Below are positions 1-8,890 of a DNA stretch of 64,000 nt, in pieces. Location of the stretch: positions 579,501 to 643,500 of the forward strand of contig NZ_JALJWR010000001.1 of NCBI RefSeq assembly GCF_024169315.1, given 5' to 3'. The stretch's first letter is position 1. Each line of letters starts with the position of its first letter. The translations under genes were made by a program, and so were the position numbers. The notes under the pieces were generated by a model. It was not told the DNA's origin, did no database searches, and worked only from the letters and a program-made list of their open reading frames with translations. Origin of the DNA: Pseudomonas migulae (lineage in GTDB: Bacteria; Pseudomonadota; Gammaproteobacteria; Pseudomonadales; Pseudomonadaceae).

Positions 1-1248
1 CGCTCCAAACTCGCTGAAGTCACCGACTGCCCGACCATCGTCACGGTCGGAGGCGCGAAAGGCCAGGGCATCGTCCGTGGCGATTTCAGTTTCTGGGCCG
101 AACTGGCCAACTATTCCGCCGAGTGCGAACCGCTGCTGCTGACCGGCGAAGACCCGTTCCTGCTGATGTTCACCTCGGGCACCACCGGCCCGGCGAAGGC
201 ATTGTCCGTGCCGCTCAAGGCCATCGTCGCCTTCCAGAGCTACACCCGTGACGCCGTCGACCTGCGCCCGGAAGATGCATTCTGGAACGTCGCCGATCCG
301 GGTTGGGCCTACGGCATCTATTTTGGCGTGACCGGGCCGATGTCGATGGGGCATCCGATCACCTTTTACGATGGCCCGTTCACCCTCGAAAGCACCTGCC
401 GGGTGATCAACAAATACGGGATCACCAACCTCACCGGTTCACCGACGGCGTATCGCCTGCTGATTGCCGGTGGCGATGAGTTCGCGAAGTCGATCAAGGG
501 CAAATTGCGCATCGTCAGCAGTGCCGGCGAGCCGCTGAACCCGGAAGTGATCCGCTGGTTCGCCGACAACCTCGGCGTGGTGATTCATGACCATTACGGC
601 CAGACCGAGTTGGGCATGGTCCTGTGCAACCACCACGGGATCGATCATCCGATCCACATGGGCGCCGCCGGTTTTGCCTCGCCGGGCCACCGCATCGCGG
701 TGCTCGACGACGAGTACAAGGAACTGGGCGTCGGCCAGCCGGGCATCCTCGCCATCGACCGCAGCCAATCGCCGATGTGCTGGTTCGCCGGTTACGAAGG
801 CGCGCCCACCAAGGCCTTCGTCGGCAACTATTACCTGAGCGGCGACACCGTCGAGTGGAACCCGGACGGCAGCATCAGCTTCGTCGGCCGCAGTGATGAC
901 GTGATCACCACCTCCGGCTACCGCGTCGGCCCGTTCGACGTCGAAAGCGCGTTGATTGAACACCCGGCCGTGGTCGAAGCGGCGGTGGTGGGCAAGCCCG
1001 ACCCGGAGCGCACCGAACTGGTCAAAGCATTCGTCGTGCTCAGCGCGCAATACCGCGCCGCGCCCGAACTGGCCGAAGAGCTGCGCCAGCACGTGCGTAA
1101 GCGCCTGGCCGCGCACTCGTACCCCCGTGAAATCGAATTTGTCAGCGAGTTGCCGAAAACCCCAAGCGGCAAATTGCAGCGCTTTATCTTGCGCAACCAG
1201 GAAATCGCCAAGGCTCAAGAGGCTGCGGCGAAGAACGTTTCAGCTTGA
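1..1248 (+). CDS. AMP-binding acyl-CoA synthetase (5' end outside window)
   Basis: Activates a carboxylic acid to its acyl-CoA through an acyl-adenylate. The reading frame is open from base 1, so the start codon lies upstream and 415 residues are visible. The P-loop-like A3 motif [10 protein letters not shown] is coded near 172-201. [10 protein letters not shown] follows (A5), then a SGD..GRSDD hinge, and KTPSGKLQR near the C-terminus carries the expected catalytic lysine. It is the first visible gene of a plus-strand run with a hydroxyacyl-CoA dehydrogenase and thiolase. This resembles the known Pseudomonas arrangement synthetase-HSD10-thiolase-ACAD-ECH, so it probably feeds short or branched acids into that route. 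The exact substrate cannot be read from the sequence. Confidence 0.9.
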   Translation, partial: RSKLAEVTDCPTIVTVGGAKGQGIVRGDFSFWAELANYSAECEPLLLTGEDPFLLMFTSGTTGPAKALSVPLKAIVAFQSYTRDAVDLRPEDAFWNVADPGWAYGIYFGVTGPMSMGHPITFYDGPFTLESTCRVINKYGITNLTGSPTAYRLLIAGGDEFAKSIKGKLRIVSSAGEPLNPEVIRWFADNLGVVIHDHYGQTELGMVLCNHHGIDHPIHMGAAGFASPGHRIAVLDDEYKELGVGQPGILAIDRSQSPMCWFAGYEGAPTKAFVGNYYLSGDTVEWNPDGSISFVGRSDDVITTSGYRVGPFDVESALIEHPAVVEAAVVGKPDPERTELVKAFVVLSAQYRAAPELAEELRQHVRKRLAAHSYPREIEFVSELPKTPSGKLQRFILRNQEIAKAQEAAAKNVSA

Positions 1249-1264
1249 ATCCAAGGAAACAATG

Positions 1265-2026
1265 ATGCAGATCGAAAACAAGGTTTTTCTCGTCACCGGC
1301 GGTGCCTCCGGGCTCGGCGCGGCCACGGCTGAAATGCTGGTCGCGGCCGGTGCCAAAGTGATGCTGGTGGACATGAACGCCGAGGCCGTTGCAGCCCAGG
1401 CTGAACGCCTCGGTGCGCAAAGCGTGGTTGCGGACATCAGCAACGAAGCGGCGGCTGAAGCGGCGGTGCAGGCGACGGTCAAGGCCTTCGGTGGCCTCAA
1501 CGGTCTGGTCAACTGCGCCGGCATCGTCCGTGGCGAGAAGATCCTCGGCAAGAACGGCCCGCACGCGCTGGCCAGTTTCAGCCAGGTGATCAACGTCAAC
1601 CTGATCGGCAGTTTCAACATGCTGCGTCTGGCATCGGCGGCCATCGCTGAAAGCGAACCGGATGCCGATGGTGAACGCGGGGTGATCATCAACACCGCCT
1701 CGGCGGCGGCTTACGATGGCCAGATCGGCCAGGCCGCTTATGCCGCGTCCAAAGGCGCGATCGTCAGCCTGACCTTGCCCGCTGCCCGTGAACTGGCGCG
1801 CTTCGGCATCCGCGTGATGACCATCGCGCCGGGCATTTTCGAAACACCGATGATGGCCGGCATGACCCAGGAAGTCCGCGATTCCCTGGCCGCTGGCGTG
1901 CCGTTCCCGCCGCGTTTGGGCAAACCGGGCGAGTATGCCGCGCTGGTCAGGCATATCATTGAAAACAGCATGCTCAATGGCGAGGTGATCCGTCTCGACG
2001 GTGCCTTGCGCATGGCCGCCAAATAA
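1265..2026 (+). CDS. Type II 3-hydroxyacyl-CoA dehydrogenase (SDR family, HSD10-like)
   Basis: NAD-dependent oxidation of 3-hydroxyacyl-CoA (in this subfamily often 2-methyl-3-hydroxybutyryl-CoA) to the 3-ketoacyl-CoA. About 253 residues, a classic short-chain dehydrogenase. It shows the TGGASGLG nucleotide-binding turn near the N-terminus, NCAG in the middle, and the catalytic YAASK pair. The stretch after it ([15 protein letters not shown]) is typical of the HSD10 subgroup. Two ATG codons are adjacent at 1262 and 1265. An AAGGA at 1253 is better spaced for the second, so 1265 is used. Only 16 bases separate it from the synthetase stop, and the thiolase follows after 12 bases, which implies one operon. 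Confidence 0.9.
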   Translation: MQIENKVFLVTGGASGLGAATAEMLVAAGAKVMLVDMNAEAVAAQAERLGAQSVVADISNEAAAEAAVQATVKAFGGLNGLVNCAGIVRGEKILGKNGPHALASFSQVINVNLIGSFNMLRLASAAIAESEPDADGERGVIINTASAAAYDGQIGQAAYAASKGAIVSLTLPAARELARFGIRVMTIAPGIFETPMMAGMTQEVRDSLAAGVPFPPRLGKPGEYAALVRHIIENSMLNGEVIRLDGALRMAAK

Positions 2027-2038
2027 GGAGGATTTGTC

Positions 2039-3232
2039 ATGACTATTGCCAACGATCCAATCGTTATCGTCAGCGCCGTCCGCACCCCGATGGGTGGTTT
2101 CCAGGGCGAACTGAAAAGCCTGACCGCACCACAACTGGGTGCTGCCGCCATTCGTGCAGCGGTTGAACGCGCAGGTTTGGCGCCGGATGCCGTTGAAGAA
2201 GTGCTGTTCGGCTGCGTGCTGCCCGCCGGCCTCGGCCAGGCCCCGGCCCGTCAGGCTGCGCTGGGCGCCGGGCTGGATAAATCGACCCGTTGCACCACCC
2301 TGAACAAAATGTGCGGTTCCGGCATGGAAGCGGCCATCCTGGCCCACGACATGCTAGTTGCTGGCAGCGCCGATGTTGTCGTCGCCGGCGGCATGGAAAG
2401 CATGTCCAACGCGCCGTACCTGCTGGACCGCGCCCGAAGCGGTTACCGCATGGGCCACGGTCGTGTGCTCGATTCGATGTTCCTCGATGGCCTGGAAGAC
2501 GCCTACGACAAAGGTCGCCTGATGGGCACCTTCGCCGAGGATTGCGCCGAAACCAACGGCTTCACTCGCGAGGCTCAGGACGCGTTTGCAATCGCGTCGA
2601 CCACCCGCGCGCAGCAGGCAATCAAGGACGGCAGCTTCAAGGACGAAATCGTGCCGTTGACCGTCACCGTCGGTAAAGAGCAGGTGGTGATCAGCAACGA
2701 CGAGCAGCCACCGAAAGCCAAACTGGACAAGATTGCCTCGCTGAAACCGGCCTTCCGTGAAGGCGGCACCGTGACGGCGGCCAACTCCAGTTCGATTTCC
2801 GATGGCGCCGCGGCCCTGGTGTTGATGCGCCGCTCCGAAGCTGAAAAACGCGGTCTGAAACCACTCGCAGTGATCCATGGTCATGCGGCATTCGCCGACA
2901 CGCCAGGCCTGTTCCCGGTGGCACCGATCGGCGCGATCAAGCGGCTGATGAAGAAAACCGGCTGGTCGCTGAACGAGGTTGATCTGGTCGAGGTCAACGA
3001 AGCGTTTGCCGTGGTTGGCATGGCCGCCATGACCCACCTGGAAATTCCTCACGAGAAACTCAACGTACACGGCGGCGCCTGCGCCCTGGGCCACCCGATC
3101 GGTGCGTCCGGCGCGCGGATTCTGGTGACCTTGCTCTCGGCCCTGCGCCAGAAAGGCCTGAAACGCGGCGTTGCGGCGATCTGCATCGGCGGCGGTGAAG
3201 CCACGGCGATGGCTGTGGAGTGCCTCTACTAA
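2039..3232 (+). CDS. Acetyl-CoA C-acyltransferase (thiolase)
   Basis: Cleaves a 3-ketoacyl-CoA with CoA to acetyl-CoA and a shortened acyl-CoA, the last step of beta-oxidation-type pathways. The 397 residues are normal for degradative thiolases. The nucleophile sits in NKMCGSGMEA (Cys92). GGMESMSN, the CALGHPIGASG signature and the C-terminal CIGGGEA with the second cysteine are all present. A strong AGGAGG lies seven bases before the ATG. It follows the SDR dehydrogenase closely and should take that enzyme's product. With isoleucine-derived substrate this would yield acetyl-CoA plus propionyl-CoA; that choice of substrate is inferred from context. Confidence 0.93.
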   Translation: MTIANDPIVIVSAVRTPMGGFQGELKSLTAPQLGAAAIRAAVERAGLAPDAVEEVLFGCVLPAGLGQAPARQAALGAGLDKSTRCTTLNKMCGSGMEAAILAHDMLVAGSADVVVAGGMESMSNAPYLLDRARSGYRMGHGRVLDSMFLDGLEDAYDKGRLMGTFAEDCAETNGFTREAQDAFAIASTTRAQQAIKDGSFKDEIVPLTVTVGKEQVVISNDEQPPKAKLDKIASLKPAFREGGTVTAANSSSISDGAAALVLMRRSEAEKRGLKPLAVIHGHAAFADTPGLFPVAPIGAIKRLMKKTGWSLNEVDLVEVNEAFAVVGMAAMTHLEIPHEKLNVHGGACALGHPIGASGARILVTLLSALRQKGLKRGVAAICIGGGEATAMAVECLY

Positions 3233-3250
3233 GATCTGGCACGCAACCAA

Positions 3251-3343
3251 TGTGGGAGCGGGCTTACTCGCGAAGAGGCCGTGTCAGTCGACATTAAAGT
3301 TGAATGGCACACCGCATTCGCGAGCAAGCCCGCTCCCACAGGG
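3251..3343. repeat. REP doublet (inverted pair)
   Basis: Two copies of the Pseudomonas REP palindrome (GTGGGAGCGGGCTTAC and its reverse complement) face each other about 40 bases apart, between the thiolase and acyl-CoA dehydrogenase genes. RNA from it could fold into a long hairpin and dampen read-through. Confidence 0.9.
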
Positions 3344-3398
3344 TTAGCGTTTCAACAAATTGGTATCTGTACGAAGGCTTATTTTTTAAGGATTCACC

Positions 3399-4526
3399 AT
3401 GATTCCCAATGACGAACAACTGCAGATCAGCGAAGCGGCCCGGCAGTTTGCCCAGGAACGGTTGAAACCGTTCGCCGCCGAATGGGACCGCGAGCACCGT
3501 TTCCCCAAGGAGGCCATCGGCGAGATGGCCGAGCTGGGCTTCTTCGGCATGCTGGTGCCCGAGCAGTGGGGCGGTTGCGACACCGGTTACCTGGCCTACG
3601 CCATGGCCCTGGAAGAAATCGCCGCCGGTGACGGCGCCTGCTCGACCATCATGAGCGTGCACAACTCGGTCGGTTGCGTGCCGATTCTCAACTACGGCAA
3701 CGACGATCAGAAAGAGCGCTTTCTGAAACCGCTGGCCAGCGGTGCAATGCTCGGTGCTTTCGCGTTGACCGAACCGCAAGCCGGTTCCGATGCCAGCGGT
3801 TTGAAAACCCGCGCCCGTCTGGAAGGCGATCACTACGTGCTGAACGGCTGCAAACAGTTCATCACCTCCGGGCAGAATGCCGGGGTGGTGATCGTGTTTG
3901 CGGTGACGGACCCGAGTGCCGGAAAACGCGGGATCACCGCGCTGATCGTGCCCACCGACTCGCCGGGCTACAAAGTGGCCCGCGTCGAAGACAAACTCGG
4001 CCAGCATGCATCCGACACCTGCCAGATTCTGTTTGAAGACGTCAAAGTGCCGGTGGCCAACCGCTTGGGCGAGGAGGGTGAAGGTTACCGGATCGCCCTG
4101 GCCAATCTCGAAGGCGGCCGCGTCGGCATCGCCTCGCAATCGGTGGGCATGGCGCGCGCCGCGTTTGAAGCGGCCCGGGATTACGCCCGTGAGCGCGAGA
4201 GCTTCGGCAAACCGATCATCGAACATCAGGCAGTCGCGTTCCGCCTCGCGGACATGGCGACCCAGATCGCCGTAGCCCGGCAGATGGTGCATTACGCCGC
4301 CGCGTTGAGAGACAGTGGCAAGCCCGCCCTGGTCGAGGCCTCCATGGCCAAGCTGTTCGCCTCGGAAATGGCGGAAAAGGTCTGCTCCGCCGCGTTGCAA
4401 ACCCTCGGTGGTTACGGCTACCTGAACGATTTCCCGCTGGAACGGATCTACCGCGACGTGCGTGTCTGCCAGATCTATGAAGGCACCAGCGATATTCAGC
4501 GCATGGTCATTTCGCGCAGTCTTTAA
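3399..4526 (+). CDS. Acyl-CoA dehydrogenase
   Basis: FAD-dependent alpha,beta-dehydrogenation of an acyl-CoA, passing electrons to ETF. The 375 residues cover the whole family fold. [13 protein letters not shown] (first signature, FAD/substrate contact) lies near residue 125, and QTLGGYGY and YEGTSDIQ lie at the C-terminus. Glu361 in the last motif is the expected catalytic base. A TTAAGGA precedes the ATG by eight bases. It sits downstream of the thiolase and upstream of an enoyl-CoA hydratase, so the block holds the four reactions of a beta-oxidation turn. It is similar in layout and sequence style to the minus-strand dehydrogenase at 5510-6661, so the two are probably paralogues with different acyl preferences. 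Confidence 0.93.
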   Translation: MIPNDEQLQISEAARQFAQERLKPFAAEWDREHRFPKEAIGEMAELGFFGMLVPEQWGGCDTGYLAYAMALEEIAAGDGACSTIMSVHNSVGCVPILNYGNDDQKERFLKPLASGAMLGAFALTEPQAGSDASGLKTRARLEGDHYVLNGCKQFITSGQNAGVVIVFAVTDPSAGKRGITALIVPTDSPGYKVARVEDKLGQHASDTCQILFEDVKVPVANRLGEEGEGYRIALANLEGGRVGIASQSVGMARAAFEAARDYARERESFGKPIIEHQAVAFRLADMATQIAVARQMVHYAAALRDSGKPALVEASMAKLFASEMAEKVCSAALQTLGGYGYLNDFPLERIYRDVRVCQIYEGTSDIQRMVISRSL

Positions 4527-4530
4527 AATC

Positions 4531-4614
4531 GATCCCCGTAGGAGCTGCCGAAGGCTGCGATCTTTTGCCCTTGAATCAAAAGATCGCAGCCTTCGGCAGC
4601 TCCTACAGGGATCA
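4531..4614. repeat. Long palindrome of the second REP-like family
   Basis: A near-perfect inverted repeat with arms of about 33 bases (GTAGGAGCTGCCGAAGGCTG on one side, its complement on the other) around a short loop. A second copy lies at 19404-19477 beside ugd. It differs from the GTGGGAGCGGG REP family. It would form a very stable hairpin between the dehydrogenase and hydratase genes. Confidence 0.85.
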
Positions 4615-4640
4615 AGCGTTATGCAAAAAAGGAGTTATTT

Positions 4641-5414
4641 ATGAGTTACGAAACGATTTTGCTGGAAACCCACGGCCGTGTCGGCCTGATCACCCTGAAC
4701 CGTCCGCAGGCGCTGAACGCGTTGAACGCGCAGATCGTCAGCGAGCTGAACCACGCCCTCGATGGCCTGGAAGCTGATTCGAACATCGGTTGCATTGTGC
4801 TGACCGGCTCGAAAAAAGCCTTTGCCGCCGGTGCCGACATCAAGGAAATGGCCGAGCTGACCTATCCGCAGATCTACCTCGATGATCTGTTCAGCGACAG
4901 CGACCGCGTGGCTAACCGCCGTAAGCCGATCATCGCCGCGGTCAATGGTTTTGCCCTGGGCGGCGGCTGCGAGCTGGCGCTGATGTGCGACTTCATCCTG
5001 GCGGGCGACAACGCTAAATTCGGTCAGCCGGAAATCAACCTCGGCGTGCTGCCGGGCATGGGCGGCACCCAGCGCCTGACTCGCGCCGTGGGCAAGGCCA
5101 AGGCGATGGAAATGTGCCTCAGCGGGCGTTTGATCGATGCGGTGGAGGCGGAGCGTTGCGGGATCGTGGCGCGGATCGTGCCGGCGGACGAGTTGCTGGA
5201 AGAGGCGCTGAAAGTCGCGGCATTGATCGCCAAGAAGTCGTTGCCGATTGCGATGATGATCAAGGAAAGCGTCAACCGCGCGTTTGAGGTGAGCCTGTCG
5301 GAAGGCGTGCGCTTTGAGCGTCGGGTGTTCCATGCGGCGTTTGCGACGCAGGATCAGAAGGAAGGGATGGCGGCGTTTATTGCCAAGCGTGAGGCGGAGT
5401 TCGTCGGTAAGTAA
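4641..5414 (+). CDS. Enoyl-CoA hydratase (crotonase family)
   Basis: Hydrates a trans-2-enoyl-CoA to the 3-hydroxyacyl-CoA. The 257 residues match the usual crotonase length. [11 protein letters not shown] (CoA and oxyanion-hole region) and [12 protein letters not shown] carry the oxyanion-hole glycine and first catalytic Glu. [17 protein letters not shown] holds the second Glu. An AAGGAG is placed eight bases before the ATG. It completes the set with the dehydrogenases and thiolase upstream, so the operon could run acid to acyl-CoA to enoyl to hydroxy to keto to thiolysis. It is separated from the upstream dehydrogenase by a large hairpin repeat, which may lower its expression relative to that gene. 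Confidence 0.93.
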   Translation: MSYETILLETHGRVGLITLNRPQALNALNAQIVSELNHALDGLEADSNIGCIVLTGSKKAFAAGADIKEMAELTYPQIYLDDLFSDSDRVANRRKPIIAAVNGFALGGGCELALMCDFILAGDNAKFGQPEINLGVLPGMGGTQRLTRAVGKAKAMEMCLSGRLIDAVEAERCGIVARIVPADELLEEALKVAALIAKKSLPIAMMIKESVNRAFEVSLSEGVRFERRVFHAAFATQDQKEGMAAFIAKREAEFVGK

Positions 5415-5434
5415 TGCGGCGTATTCACTGACGC

Positions 5435-5498
5435 CTTCGCGGGCAAGCCTCGCTCCTACAGGTCGTGTGATCTGTAGGAGCGAGGCTTGCCCGCGAAG
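5435..5498. repeat. REP-variant inverted repeat, likely bidirectional terminator
   Basis: Arms GTAGGAGCGAGGCTTGCCCG and complement flank a loop of about 10 bases. It lies between two convergent genes (the hydratase and the minus-strand dehydrogenase), with a short T-rich stretch after the right arm. That position suits transcription termination from both sides. Confidence 0.8.
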
Positions 5499-5509
5499 CT
5501 TTTAAGGCA

Positions 5510-6661
5510 TCACACCTGATAGTTCTTGAGCTCCCGGGCAATCACCATTCGCTGTATCTCGCTCGACCCTTCATAAATCTGCGTAATCCGCGCGTCCCGG
5601 TAATAACGTTCCACCGGGTAATCCTCCAGATACCCGTACCCGCCATGGATCTGCATCGCCGAAGAGCAGACCTTCTCGGCCATTTCCGACGCAAACAGCT
5701 TGGCCTGTGAAGCCTCTGACAAACACGGCTTGCCCGCGCTGCGCAACCGCGCGGCATGCAGGATCAGCAACCGCGCAGCATTCAGGCGCGTGTGCATGTC
5801 GGCCAGCATGTTGGCGATGCTCTGGTGTTCGATGATCGGCTTGTCGAACTGCACGCGATCACGGGAGTAGGCCAGCGCCGCTTCGAACGCCGCGCGTGCG
5901 ATGCCCAAGGCTTGCGCCGCAATGCCGATGCGACCGCCTTCAAGGTTGGAGAGCGCGATGGCCAGGCCTTTACCGCGTTCGCCGAGCAGGTTGGCTTCGG
6001 GAATCGTGCAGTTGCTCAGGGTGACCGCGCAGGTATCGGAAGCGCGGATGCCCATTTTGTGTTCTGTGCGATCAACGATGAAACCGGCGGTATCGGTGGG
6101 CACCAGAAACGCTGAAATACCGCGCTTGCCCAGATCCGGGTCGGTCACGGCAAACACGATCGCCAGTTTCGCCCGTTTGCCGTTGCTGACGAATTGCTTG
6201 GCGCCGTTGATCACCCACTGACCGTCGCGCAACTCGGCGCGGGTGCGCAGGTTGTGCGCTTCGGAGCCGGCTTGCGGCTCGGTCAGGCAGAAGCAGCCGA
6301 TGGCCTTGCCGCTGGCCAGATCCGGCAACCAGGTCTGTTTCTGCTCGTCGGTGCCGTAGTTCATGACCGGTCCGCAGCCCACGGAATTGTGGATGCTCAT
6401 CAGTGCGCCGGTGGCGCCGTCGCCGGCGGAAATCTCTTCCACCGCCAGGGCGTAGGCGACGTAGTCGACATAAGTGCCGCCCCATTCCTCGGGCACCACC
6501 ATGCCCAGCAGGCCCAGCTCACCCATCTTCGCCACCAGGCCATCATCGATCCAGCCGGCCTTTTCCCAGGCTTGCGCGTGGGGCGCGATTTCGCCGCGGG
6601 CAAAATCCCGGGCCATGTCGCGGATCATGACTTGTTCTTCGCTCAATTCGATATCGTGCAT
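5510..6661 (-). CDS. Acyl-CoA dehydrogenase (isobutyryl/short-branched type likely)
   Basis: FAD-dependent acyl-CoA dehydrogenase of 383 residues. [22 protein letters not shown] and YEGSSEIQ are all present, the last with the catalytic glutamate. The ATG at 6661 is used. The gene lies three bases downstream of a 3-hydroxyisobutyryl-CoA hydrolase-like gene on the same strand, so the two are cotranscribed. That pairing points to valine catabolism (isobutyryl-CoA to methacrylyl-CoA, and later hydrolysis of 3-hydroxyisobutyryl-CoA). The missing hydratase could be supplied by the convergent gene at 4641. The valine role is inferred from the neighbour. Confidence 0.92.
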   Translation of the reverse strand: MHDIELSEEQVMIRDMARDFARGEIAPHAQAWEKAGWIDDGLVAKMGELGLLGMVVPEEWGGTYVDYVAYALAVEEISAGDGATGALMSIHNSVGCGPVMNYGTDEQKQTWLPDLASGKAIGCFCLTEPQAGSEAHNLRTRAELRDGQWVINGAKQFVSNGKRAKLAIVFAVTDPDLGKRGISAFLVPTDTAGFIVDRTEHKMGIRASDTCAVTLSNCTIPEANLLGERGKGLAIALSNLEGGRIGIAAQALGIARAAFEAALAYSRDRVQFDKPIIEHQSIANMLADMHTRLNAARLLILHAARLRSAGKPCLSEASQAKLFASEMAEKVCSSAMQIHGGYGYLEDYPVERYYRDARITQIYEGSSEIQRMVIARELKNYQV

Positions 6662-6664
6662 GGC

Positions 6665-7771
6665 TCAGCTCCCGCTCCGGTCAAACCCCGTGAAGAAACT
6701 TGCGACGTGCTCGGCGTCCAGCGCCTGCAAGGTCGGCGGGTTCCAGCGCGGGTTCTTGTCTTTGTCGATCAGCAAGGCGCGCACGCCTTCGATCAGGTCG
6801 CCGCGCTCGAACCATTGACGGTCCAGGTGCAGCTCGAGGGCGAAGCAGTCTTCCAGGCTCAAGTGCCGACCGCGGCGCAGCATTTCCAGGGTCACGCCCA
6901 TGGCCAGCGGCGAACGGCTTTCCAGCAGATCCGCCGTGGTCATCGCCCATTCATGGCTGTCGGCAACCGTGACTTCGCGCAGTTGCTCAACAATACTCGG
7001 CACGTCGGGCAGGGCGAAGAAGTGATCGATGGCCGGGCGCAGTTTGCTCAGTGGTGCATCGGGCAATTGCTGCACCGCCAGTTGCGCTAGCAGGCCTTGA
7101 AGGTCTTTGAGCGGCGTGCCGTGCCATTCCAGTTGATCGAGTTGCTCGTCCAGCGCCCCCAGTTTGTCGCTGTCCAGGTACCAGTCGGCCAGCCCGCAAT
7201 AGAGCGCATCCGCCGCGCGAACCTGCACGCCGCTGACGCCGAGGTAAATACCCAATTCGCCAGGAACCCGCGGCAGGAAGTGACTGCCGCCGACGTCCGG
7301 GAAATAACCGATGCCGACTTCCGGCATGGCCAGGCGACTTTTTTCGGTGACCACTCGCAGGTCGGCGCCTTGCACCAGGCCCATGCCGCCTCCGAGGACA
7401 AAACCGTCCATCAGGGCCAGGACCGGTTTGCGGTAGTGGTGAATCGCGAGGTCGAGGGCATATTCCTCGACGAAGAACTCTTCGTGCAGTGTGTCGCCGT
7501 TCTTGAAGCTGTCGTACAGCGAGCGAATGTCGCCGCCGGCGCAGAAGGCTTTCTCGCCAGCGCCGCGCAAAACCACGGCGTGAATCTGCGGATCGTTCAC
7601 CCACGCATCGAGCTGGCGGTGCAGGAGGCGGACCATGTCCAGGGTAATCGCGTTGAGACCGGCGGGGCGATTGAGGGTCAGGTGACCGATGTGGTTGCGA
7701 ACCTCGGCCAGCACTTCATTTTGCGTGGCATCCATGGACGAAGCCCCTGGAGAAGAAACCTGAGCAGTCAT
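6665..7771 (-). CDS. 3-hydroxyisobutyryl-CoA hydrolase-like (crotonase superfamily)
   Basis: 368 residues, longer than plain enoyl-CoA hydratases and typical of the HIBCH/ECH_2 group. This group hydrolyses 3-hydroxyisobutyryl-CoA (or 3-hydroxypropionyl-CoA) in valine breakdown. DGFVLGGGMGL supplies the oxyanion hole, and PEVGIGYFPDVGG is the hallmark stretch with the catalytic Glu and Asp. The C-terminal extension contains RSPLAM and the cap helices of this family. The frame is open further upstream, but the ATG at 7771 has an AGGGAG seven bases before it and starts the conserved part. It is first in a two-gene operon with the dehydrogenase at 5510. Some annotators would call it simply enoyl-CoA hydratase/isomerase. 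Confidence 0.87.
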   Translation of the reverse strand: MTAQVSSPGASSMDATQNEVLAEVRNHIGHLTLNRPAGLNAITLDMVRLLHRQLDAWVNDPQIHAVVLRGAGEKAFCAGGDIRSLYDSFKNGDTLHEEFFVEEYALDLAIHHYRKPVLALMDGFVLGGGMGLVQGADLRVVTEKSRLAMPEVGIGYFPDVGGSHFLPRVPGELGIYLGVSGVQVRAADALYCGLADWYLDSDKLGALDEQLDQLEWHGTPLKDLQGLLAQLAVQQLPDAPLSKLRPAIDHFFALPDVPSIVEQLREVTVADSHEWAMTTADLLESRSPLAMGVTLEMLRRGRHLSLEDCFALELHLDRQWFERGDLIEGVRALLIDKDKNPRWNPPTLQALDAEHVASFFTGFDRSGS

Positions 7772-7915
7772 CAGTAACTCCCTGCTTTTATTGTTCTTTA
7801 TAGAGAAGCTCGCGCGCGAGCGATGCTGGATCGTAACAGTGCAAATTTGTGATGTACAACCGGGATATGTGCAGGTTCTTTCTGCATATTTGCAATGATT
7901 GACCCTCATGCCAAA

Positions 7916-8008
7916 TGTGGGAGCGGGCTTGCTCGCGAAGGGGCCGTGTCATTCAACATTAATGCTGGATGAGACGACCTCTTCGCGAGCAAGCCCGCTC
8001 CCACAGGG
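7916..8008. repeat. REP doublet (inverted pair)
   Basis: Two oppositely oriented REP palindromes (GTGGGAGCGGGCTTGC and complement) about 45 bases apart. They lie in the gap between the hydrolase-like gene start and the 3' end of the HPP-family gene. Confidence 0.9.
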
Positions 8009-8020
8009 TTTGGTGTGGTA

Positions 8021-8728
8021 TCAGGTTCTACTGCCGAGCACTTCACCAATGCTGCGGCGTTTGGCGTGCAATTCGCTGGCGTGAATCAATTGCTCGAGGT
8101 CTTCGGGAGTGACGTCGTAGAACGCTTCCATGTCCGCCAGGGCCAGTTTCAAGTCCTCGGCGGTAATGGCCTGACGATCGATCGGCGGATGATCGGCAGG
8201 TACCACGGCCACCGGTTCAGCGGCGCGTTTTGGATAACGAATCCGCGTCAGGTTGTTATAGACCACGGCGCTGAACAGCATCGTCGAGGCGCCGAGCATC
8301 ACCGGGGCGAGCGCTTTCCAGTCCAGGGCGATGGTTGCCGGATCGGCCAGCACCAGCGTCAAGGCCAGGGCGCCGGCCGGCGGGTGCAGGCAACGCAGCC
8401 AGCACATCAGGATCAGTGCCATGCCCGCGGCGAGGCACGCGCTGCCGAGCGTGCGGCCAAGCACATGAGCGACCAGCAGCGCGATCACGCCGGCGCTCAA
8501 GTAACCGCCGAGAATCGACCAGGGTTGCGCCAGTGCGCCGGAGGACACCGCAAACAGCAGCACCGCCGAGGCGCCCAACGGTCCGATCAGGTGCTGCGCG
8601 ACTTCGATGCCGAACACCTGGGAGCAGAGCCAGACGCTGAACATCGTACCCAAGGCCATGCCGATGGCAGCACGGCTCCATTCCGAGGGTCGGGTGTTGA
8701 CGGAGGCGGGTAACCAGCGAGCGAGCAT
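8021..8728 (-). CDS. HPP-family integral membrane protein
   Basis: About 235 residues with four or five hydrophobic helices in the first 165. The name-giving His-Pro-Pro lies in LHPPAGALAL, and LIGPLGASAVLLFA is another typical stretch. The C-terminal 70 residues are soluble and charged. Members are inner-membrane proteins, and some plant and cyanobacterial ones act in nitrite transport; for this protein the substrate is unknown. The frame is open to a TTG at 8761, but the ATG at 8728 is preferred although its ribosome site is weak. No operon partner is evident: the MFS gene upstream on the same strand ends 158 bases away. Confidence 0.85.
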   Translation of the reverse strand: MLARWLPASVNTRPSEWSRAAIGMALGTMFSVWLCSQVFGIEVAQHLIGPLGASAVLLFAVSSGALAQPWSILGGYLSAGVIALLVAHVLGRTLGSACLAAGMALILMCWLRCLHPPAGALALTLVLADPATIALDWKALAPVMLGASTMLFSAVVYNNLTRIRYPKRAAEPVAVVPADHPPIDRQAITAEDLKLALADMEAFYDVTPEDLEQLIHASELHAKRRSIGEVLGSRT

Positions 8729-8825
8729 TTGGCAAATGACCCCTTGAAAAAATCGAGGCAAAAAAAAGGCTTAGCTGGGATACCCAGAAAGCCCTTGAAG
8801 GTTCCAACTATTGGGGGAGGAACAG

Positions 8826-8838
8826 GGCACAGTGTGCC
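8826..8838. promoter_or_regulatory. Palindrome GGCACAGTGTGCC upstream of the HPP gene
   Basis: A 6-base-arm palindrome around a central G, about 100 bases upstream of the HPP-family ATG. This is a typical size and place for a repressor operator. No regulator is named by the sequence. Confidence 0.35.
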
Positions 8839-8865
8839 GTTGATTCGACATGCTGACAAATTCAT

Positions 8866-8890
8866 ATTAATGCAGCTTGAGTGCATTAAT
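8866..8890. repeat. Perfect inverted repeat ATTAATGCA / TGCATTAAT
   Basis: Nine-base arms separated by seven bases overlap the stop codon of the MFS gene. It may be a hairpin ending the MFS transcript or an operator for the gene downstream. There is no T tract of a standard terminator. Confidence 0.5.
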
